A stretch of 7,393 nucleotides of DNA from Methylopumilus sp036745495 (GTDB taxonomy: Bacteria > Pseudomonadota > Gammaproteobacteria > Burkholderiales > Methylophilaceae): the NCBI GenBank assembly GCA_036745495.1, contig DAIOGA010000035.1, forward strand, positions 1-7,393, in the 5' to 3' direction. Of the stretch, positions 5,055 to 7,393 are shown one piece after another. The notes under the pieces were generated by a model. That model worked only from the letters and a program-made list of their open reading frames with translations, ran no database searches and was not told the origin of the DNA. The number at the start of each line of letters is the position of its first letter. Positions within the stretch are counted from its first letter, which is position 1. The position numbers were made by a program, and so were the translations under genes.

Positions 5055-6137
5055 TTACTTTAATTTAAATCGCATTCTAAGGTCTTGACCGACCCAACGA
5101 TGATCGATAAGTGTCGTAGTAATTTTGTTCTCTAGATTTTCATAGGTAGGTAATGTAAACATACCTTTAGCTTCTGAACCTAGAATCACAGGTGCATAAT
5201 AAATCATGAGTTCATCAATTAAATTAGCTTTTAAGAATGCGCCATTTAATCCTTCACCTGCTTCAAGCCATACTTCATTTATTTCACGCTCAGCAAGCGC
5301 TTTAAGAAGAGCTGATAAATCAACTTTGCCATGATCGTCTAATTGAAGACATTCAATACCTAAAGCTTTTAATTGCGGTAATTTTTTTTGCTTGTCATTG
5401 GCATAAACTAGAAGCAAAGGTTTTTCATGCAGGATATTCGCATCCAATGGAATTTTTAATTCTGAATCTATTACCACACGTAAAGGTTGGCGTGCATTTT
5501 CATAAAGCCTGACAGAAAGTTTTGGGTTATCAGATAATACAGTGCCAATGCCAGTGACAATAGCGCAAGATGAAGCGCGCCAGTATTGAACATCCGCCCT
5601 TGCGGCATCACCTGTAATCCATTGACTCTTACCATTATGAAGTGCAGTTTTTCCATCTAATGACACTGCAAGTTTGGCTCTTACATAAGGTAGCTTCTTT
5701 GTCATACGAGAAACAAAACCTATATTTAATTGTTCCGCTTGCGCTTCCATCACACCAACTTCAACTTCAATATGGGCTTCTTTTAATTTTTGAATACCTT
5801 GACCTGAAACTAAAGGATTGGGATCTTGCATAGCAATAAATACTTTTTTAACTTTAGCTTCAATTAAAGCATTCACACATGGAGGTGTCCTACCGGTATG
5901 AGAGCAAGGCTCTAATGTGACATAAACATCGCTACCTTCTGATTTACTTCCCGCTTCTTTTAATGCGATCACTTCAGCGTGAGACTCACCCGCTTTAACA
6001 TGATAACCGCGACCTACAATCTCATTGTTTTGAACAATGACACAACCTACTCTAGGATTGGGTGATGTTGTGAATAAAGCTTTTTCTGCAAGCCTCAAAG
6101 CTTCACTCATGAAAAATTGAGGTGAATGAGAGTTCAT
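5055..6137 (-). CDS. ribD: Bifunctional riboflavin biosynthesis deaminase/reductase RibD
   Basis: RibD performs two steps of riboflavin synthesis in the cytoplasm: zinc-dependent deamination of the diaminopyrimidine made from GTP, then NADPH-dependent reduction of the ribosyl side chain. The 360-residue protein has both domains. The N-terminal cytidine-deaminase-like domain (about 8-145) shows SPNPRVGC (25-32), HAE (53-55) and PCSHTGRTPPC (77-87), giving zinc ligands H53, C78 and C87 and catalytic E55. The C-terminal reductase domain (about 150-358) shows RAKLAVSLDGKTA (153-165), SQWITG (171-176), EAGEGLNGAF (292-301) and YYAPVILG (313-320). The ATG follows the nrdR stop directly (TAAATG) without a Shine-Dalgarno sequence, pointing to coupled translation. 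An internal ATG at 6110 would still keep the catalytic domain but is less well placed. The next gene is tatD-like, not the ribE found in many riboflavin operons. Confidence 0.97.
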   Translation of the reverse strand: MNSHSPQFFMSEALRLAEKALFTTSPNPRVGCVIVQNNEIVGRGYHVKAGESHAEVIALKEAGSKSEGSDVYVTLEPCSHTGRTPPCVNALIEAKVKKVFIAMQDPNPLVSGQGIQKLKEAHIEVEVGVMEAQAEQLNIGFVSRMTKKLPYVRAKLAVSLDGKTALHNGKSQWITGDAARADVQYWRASSCAIVTGIGTVLSDNPKLSVRLYENARQPLRVVIDSELKIPLDANILHEKPLLLVYANDKQKKLPQLKALGIECLQLDDHGKVDLSALLKALAEREINEVWLEAGEGLNGAFLKANLIDELMIYYAPVILGSEAKGMFTLPTYENLENKITTTLIDHRWVGQDLRMRFKLK

Positions 6138-6584
6138 TTAATCAAGGTCGCGAATAACATCGTGAAAGTCTTCCACATCTGAAAAACTTCTATAAACAGA
6201 AGCGAAACGAATATAAGCAACCTTATCCATTTTTTTTAATTCGTGCATCACATTTTCACCTAACTCGCGCGCAGTAATTTCTTTCTCACCATACGCTAAA
6301 ACTTTTTGAATAATCCGTTCAATCGCTTGATCTATATATTCAACAGGTACAGGACGTTTATGAAGTGCACGACTAAATGATTGATGAAGTTTATTACGGC
6401 TAAAATCTTCTCGTTTGCCATTTTGCTTCACCACTTGAGGGAATGTAAGTTCAACTGATTCGTATGTAGTAAAACGCTTATCGCATTCTGAACAACGGCG
6501 ACGGCGGCGGATTGAATTACCTTCATCGTTCACTCTTGAGTCAACGACTTGGGTATCATCAGTTCCGCAGAATGGGCATTTCAC
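6138..6584 (-). CDS. nrdR: Transcriptional repressor NrdR of ribonucleotide reductase genes
   Basis: NrdR senses ATP/dATP and represses ribonucleotide reductase operons by binding paired NrdR boxes. The 148-residue product is of typical length. It has an N-terminal zinc ribbon with C3 and C6 (KCPFC) and C31 and C34 (CSEC), separated by the basic stretch IRRRRR (25-30). An ATP-cone domain follows (about 49-139), with the conserved end FASVYRSFSDVEDF (127-140). The start codon is GTG (6582-6584), fixed by the near-invariant MKCPFC beginning. No Shine-Dalgarno sequence is visible in the 20 nt between glyA and nrdR, so expression may rely on translation of glyA. It sits between glyA and ribD, a common proteobacterial arrangement. 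Its usual targets (nrdAB and similar) are not in the window, and I found no clear NrdR box here. Confidence 0.97.
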   Translation of the reverse strand: MKCPFCGTDDTQVVDSRVNDEGNSIRRRRRCSECDKRFTTYESVELTFPQVVKQNGKREDFSRNKLHQSFSRALHKRPVPVEYIDQAIERIIQKVLAYGEKEITARELGENVMHELKKMDKVAYIRFASVYRSFSDVEDFHDVIRDLD

Positions 6585-6604
6585 TTGATGTATTTAAATC
6601 TAAA

Positions 6605-7393
6605 TTAAGGCCCGTAGACGGGGAATTGAGCGGTTAAGGCAACAACCTTAGCTTTAGTTTCATTAATCACTTTTTCATCATGAGGATGATCAAGTATGTC
6701 CGCTATCATTTGTGCCACCATGTCAGCTTCTTTTTCTTTAAAGCCTCGTGTCGTAATCGCGGGTGATCCAATACGAATACCTGAAGTCACAAAAGGACTT
6801 TCTGGATCATTAGGAATTGAATTTTTATTAACTGTAATATGTGCTTGACCCAAAAGTACATCCGCAGCTTTTCCAGTTAATCCTTTAGGTCTTAAATCAA
6901 CTAAAAACACATGAGATTCTGTGCGACCAGAAATAATTCGCACACCGCGTTTACTTAATGACTCAGCCATGGTTTGTGCATTTTTAATAACTTGTGTTTG
7001 ATAAACTTTAAATTCTGGTTTTAATGCTTCTAGGAAGGCGACGGCTTTTGCTGCGATCACATGCATTAAAGGTCCGCCTTGAATACCAGGGAATACATAA
7101 CTATTAATACTTTTTTCAAATTCAGCTTTCGCCAAAATGATACCGCCACGAGGGCCTCTTAGAGTTTTATGTGTGGTTGATGTTACAAAATCTGCAAAGG
7201 GCACTGGGTTGGGATAAACGCCCCCAGCAATTAATCCCGAGTAGTGCGCCATATCCACCATGAAATAAGCACCCACTTTTTTTGCAATTTGCGACATGCG
7301 TTCCCAATCGAAACGCAACGCATAAGCTGAAGCGCCGCCAATAATGAGTTTAGGTTTTGATTCGATCGCGAGCTTTTCCATTTCATCGTAATC
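6605..7393 (-). CDS. glyA: Serine hydroxymethyltransferase, C-terminal 262 residues (5' end outside window)
   Basis: GlyA is a pyridoxal-phosphate enzyme that interconverts serine plus tetrahydrofolate with glycine plus methylene-tetrahydrofolate, supplying one-carbon units. The visible 262 residues (of about 415) begin DYDEMEKLA at the right edge. The methionine coded at 7379-7381 is internal, so the gene continues past the window. Seen in order, numbering from the edge, are IIGGASAY (17-24), the cofactor-binding VDMAH (46-50), the Schiff-base lysine K76 in THKTLRGPRGG, FPGIQGGPLMH (101-111), NKNSIPND (189-196), R207 in SGIRIGSPA and the terminal FPVYGP. All essential residues in this part are present. 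It is the upstream gene of the glyA-nrdR-ribD-tatD run. Any promoter lies outside the window. In a methylotroph, if that is the host, it would also serve carbon assimilation. Confidence 0.97.
   Translation of the reverse strand, partial: DYDEMEKLAIESKPKLIIGGASAYALRFDWERMSQIAKKVGAYFMVDMAHYSGLIAGGVYPNPVPFADFVTSTTHKTLRGPRGGIILAKAEFEKSINSYVFPGIQGGPLMHVIAAKAVAFLEALKPEFKVYQTQVIKNAQTMAESLSKRGVRIISGRTESHVFLVDLRPKGLTGKAADVLLGQAHITVNKNSIPNDPESPFVTSGIRIGSPAITTRGFKEKEADMVAQMIADILDHPHDEKVINETKAKVVALTAQFPVYGP

Noticed and set aside
5471..5833. Open frames inside ribD (minus 5471-5656, plus 5642-5833)
   Set aside because: They are alternative-frame readings of the ribD coding sequence with no support of their own.
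7379..7381. ATG as the start of glyA
   Set aside because: The frame stays open to the window edge, and the preceding codons (DYDE) match the internal region of serine hydroxymethyltransferase.

Overview
The window is an AT-rich stretch of a Gram-negative bacterial chromosome carrying housekeeping genes, almost all on the minus strand. The proteins look proteobacterial. The order pyrG-kdsA-eno-ftsB, the neighbouring glyA-nrdR-ribD block, the AT-rich composition and the very tight gene packing best fit a small-genome betaproteobacterium such as Methylophilales (OM43 or 'Ca. Methylopumilus'-like). That placement is inference from remembered family features, not from a database search. A run of exactly 100 N in the middle of a gene shows that this is a draft or metagenome-type scaffold.

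Layout from left to right: (1) bases 1-154 hold the last 50 codons of an unrecognised plus-strand gene, whose stop codon overlaps that of ftsB. (2) Bases 151-4267 hold a minus-strand operon, in transcription order pyrG (CTP synthase), kdsA (KDO-8-phosphate synthase), eno (enolase) and ftsB (divisome protein). Its junctions are a 4-nt overlap, a 28-nt gap and a 1-nt gap. (3) Bases 4268-4622 are the only real intergenic region (355 bp). It holds two candidate sigma-70 promoters facing pyrG, a cluster of DnaA-box sequences including two perfect 9-mers, a very AT-rich segment and a perfect match to the IHF consensus. (4) Bases 4623-7393 hold a second minus-strand gene run, in transcription order glyA (serine hydroxymethyltransferase, 5' end outside the window), nrdR, ribD and a TatD-family hydrolase interrupted by the assembly gap.

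The first operon makes biochemical sense. Enolase makes phosphoenolpyruvate, KdsA uses it to build KDO-8-phosphate, and CTP from PyrG is needed to activate KDO for lipopolysaccharide. FtsB then serves septum formation. The second run joins one-carbon/serine metabolism (GlyA), control of deoxynucleotide synthesis (NrdR) and riboflavin synthesis (RibD).

I see no mobile element, CRISPR array, tRNA, rRNA or new multi-gene system. The most interesting signal is the intergenic DnaA-box/IHF cluster. It could link the pyrG-kdsA-eno-ftsB operon to the replication cycle, or act as a DnaA-titrating, DnaA-reactivating or origin-like site.
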